DNA from: Chryseolinea sp. H1M3-3
GTDB lineage: Bacteria > Bacteroidota > Bacteroidia > Cytophagales > Cyclobacteriaceae
NCBI RefSeq assembly: GCF_029360725.1
Contig: NZ_JARKMY010000009.1
Location: 310,001 to 374,000, forward strand
DNA: 64,000 nt
Direction: 5' to 3'
The notes under the pieces are model-generated. The model ran no database searches, was not told where the DNA came from, and saw only the letters and a program-made list of their open reading frames with translations. The stretch's first letter is position 1. Every line of letters starts with the position of its first letter. This document shows, piece by piece, positions 63,916 to 64,000 of this stretch. Both the position numbers and the translations under genes were made by a program.

Positions 63916-64000
63916 TTCATTTTTGAATAGAATGTCTATTAAAGCTACCAATTTTCCCCGAAATAATTGGAGGGAATAAACTTCGAAGAATTCAATAGAA

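Overview
The window looks like chromosomal DNA of a Bacteroidota bacterium, most likely order Cytophagales. The evidence is a very large secreted protein with a type IX (gliding-motility) C-terminal sorting domain followed directly by a PorP/SprF-type partner, a DUF5916 outer-membrane protein, promoters with the Bacteroidota -7 box TAnnTTTG and an upstream TTG, weak Shine-Dalgarno sites, and many lipoproteins and Tat-exported sugar enzymes. There is no rRNA, CRISPR array, phage or recognisable insertion sequence. One tRNA (CAU anticodon) is present.

Layout. 1-9.4 kb: a DUF5916 protein cut by the left edge, a TerB-like protein, an ECF sigma factor, a small secreted protein, a tRNA, methylglyoxal synthase (mgsA) and the transcription accessory protein Tex. 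8.3-13.3 kb: the PorP/SprF protein and its 1296-residue modular partner. 13.5-17.2 kb: glycolytic entry genes pgi, pfkA and a ROK glucokinase. 17.2-32.4 kb: a leftward alpha-glucan locus coding a TMEM220-like protein, two alpha-amylase lipoproteins, GlgE, a TreS-maltokinase fusion, GlgB, a GH57/DUF3536 protein and two membrane proteins. 32.5-40.5 kb: a leftward sugar-oxidation (keto-sugar) operon ending in a strong terminator, with Gfo/Idh/MocA, two TIM-barrel isomerase-like proteins, cytochrome c, DUF1080 and a ThuA-GSDH-PKD-cytochrome c-CBM fusion. 40.7-49 kb: a Rieske oxygenase, DUF3817, SDR, ThuA, an outer-membrane lipoprotein, a Tat-exported Gfo/Idh protein and a large six-hairpin glycosidase-like lipoprotein. 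49-56 kb: mixed housekeeping and hypothetical genes (a frameshifted cupin, AraC plus an MDR reductase, an orphan ABC ATPase, Lgt). 57-62 kb: a second, dispersed keto-sugar set (Gfo/Idh, GSDH, TIM barrel, DUF1080). 62-64 kb: an HNH/NUMOD-like protein, NADAR and MmcQ/YjbR.

How it fits together. The window is dominated by carbohydrate metabolism. Lipoprotein amylases would release maltose or maltodextrin. The maltokinase domain and GlgE would convert maltose through maltose-1-phosphate to alpha-1,4-glucan, and GlgB would branch it. The most striking observation is that the TreS half of the TreS-maltokinase fusion lacks the GH13 catalytic nucleophile (Asp replaced by Ser), while the general acid, the transition-state Asp and the kinase motifs are kept. 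This suggests the locus makes maltose-1-phosphate from imported maltose rather than from trehalose. The two keto-sugar sets fit oxidation of glycosides to 3-keto sugars followed by cleavage. A LacI-like palindrome with the shared half-site GATTGCG sits upstream of two of the Gfo/Idh genes.
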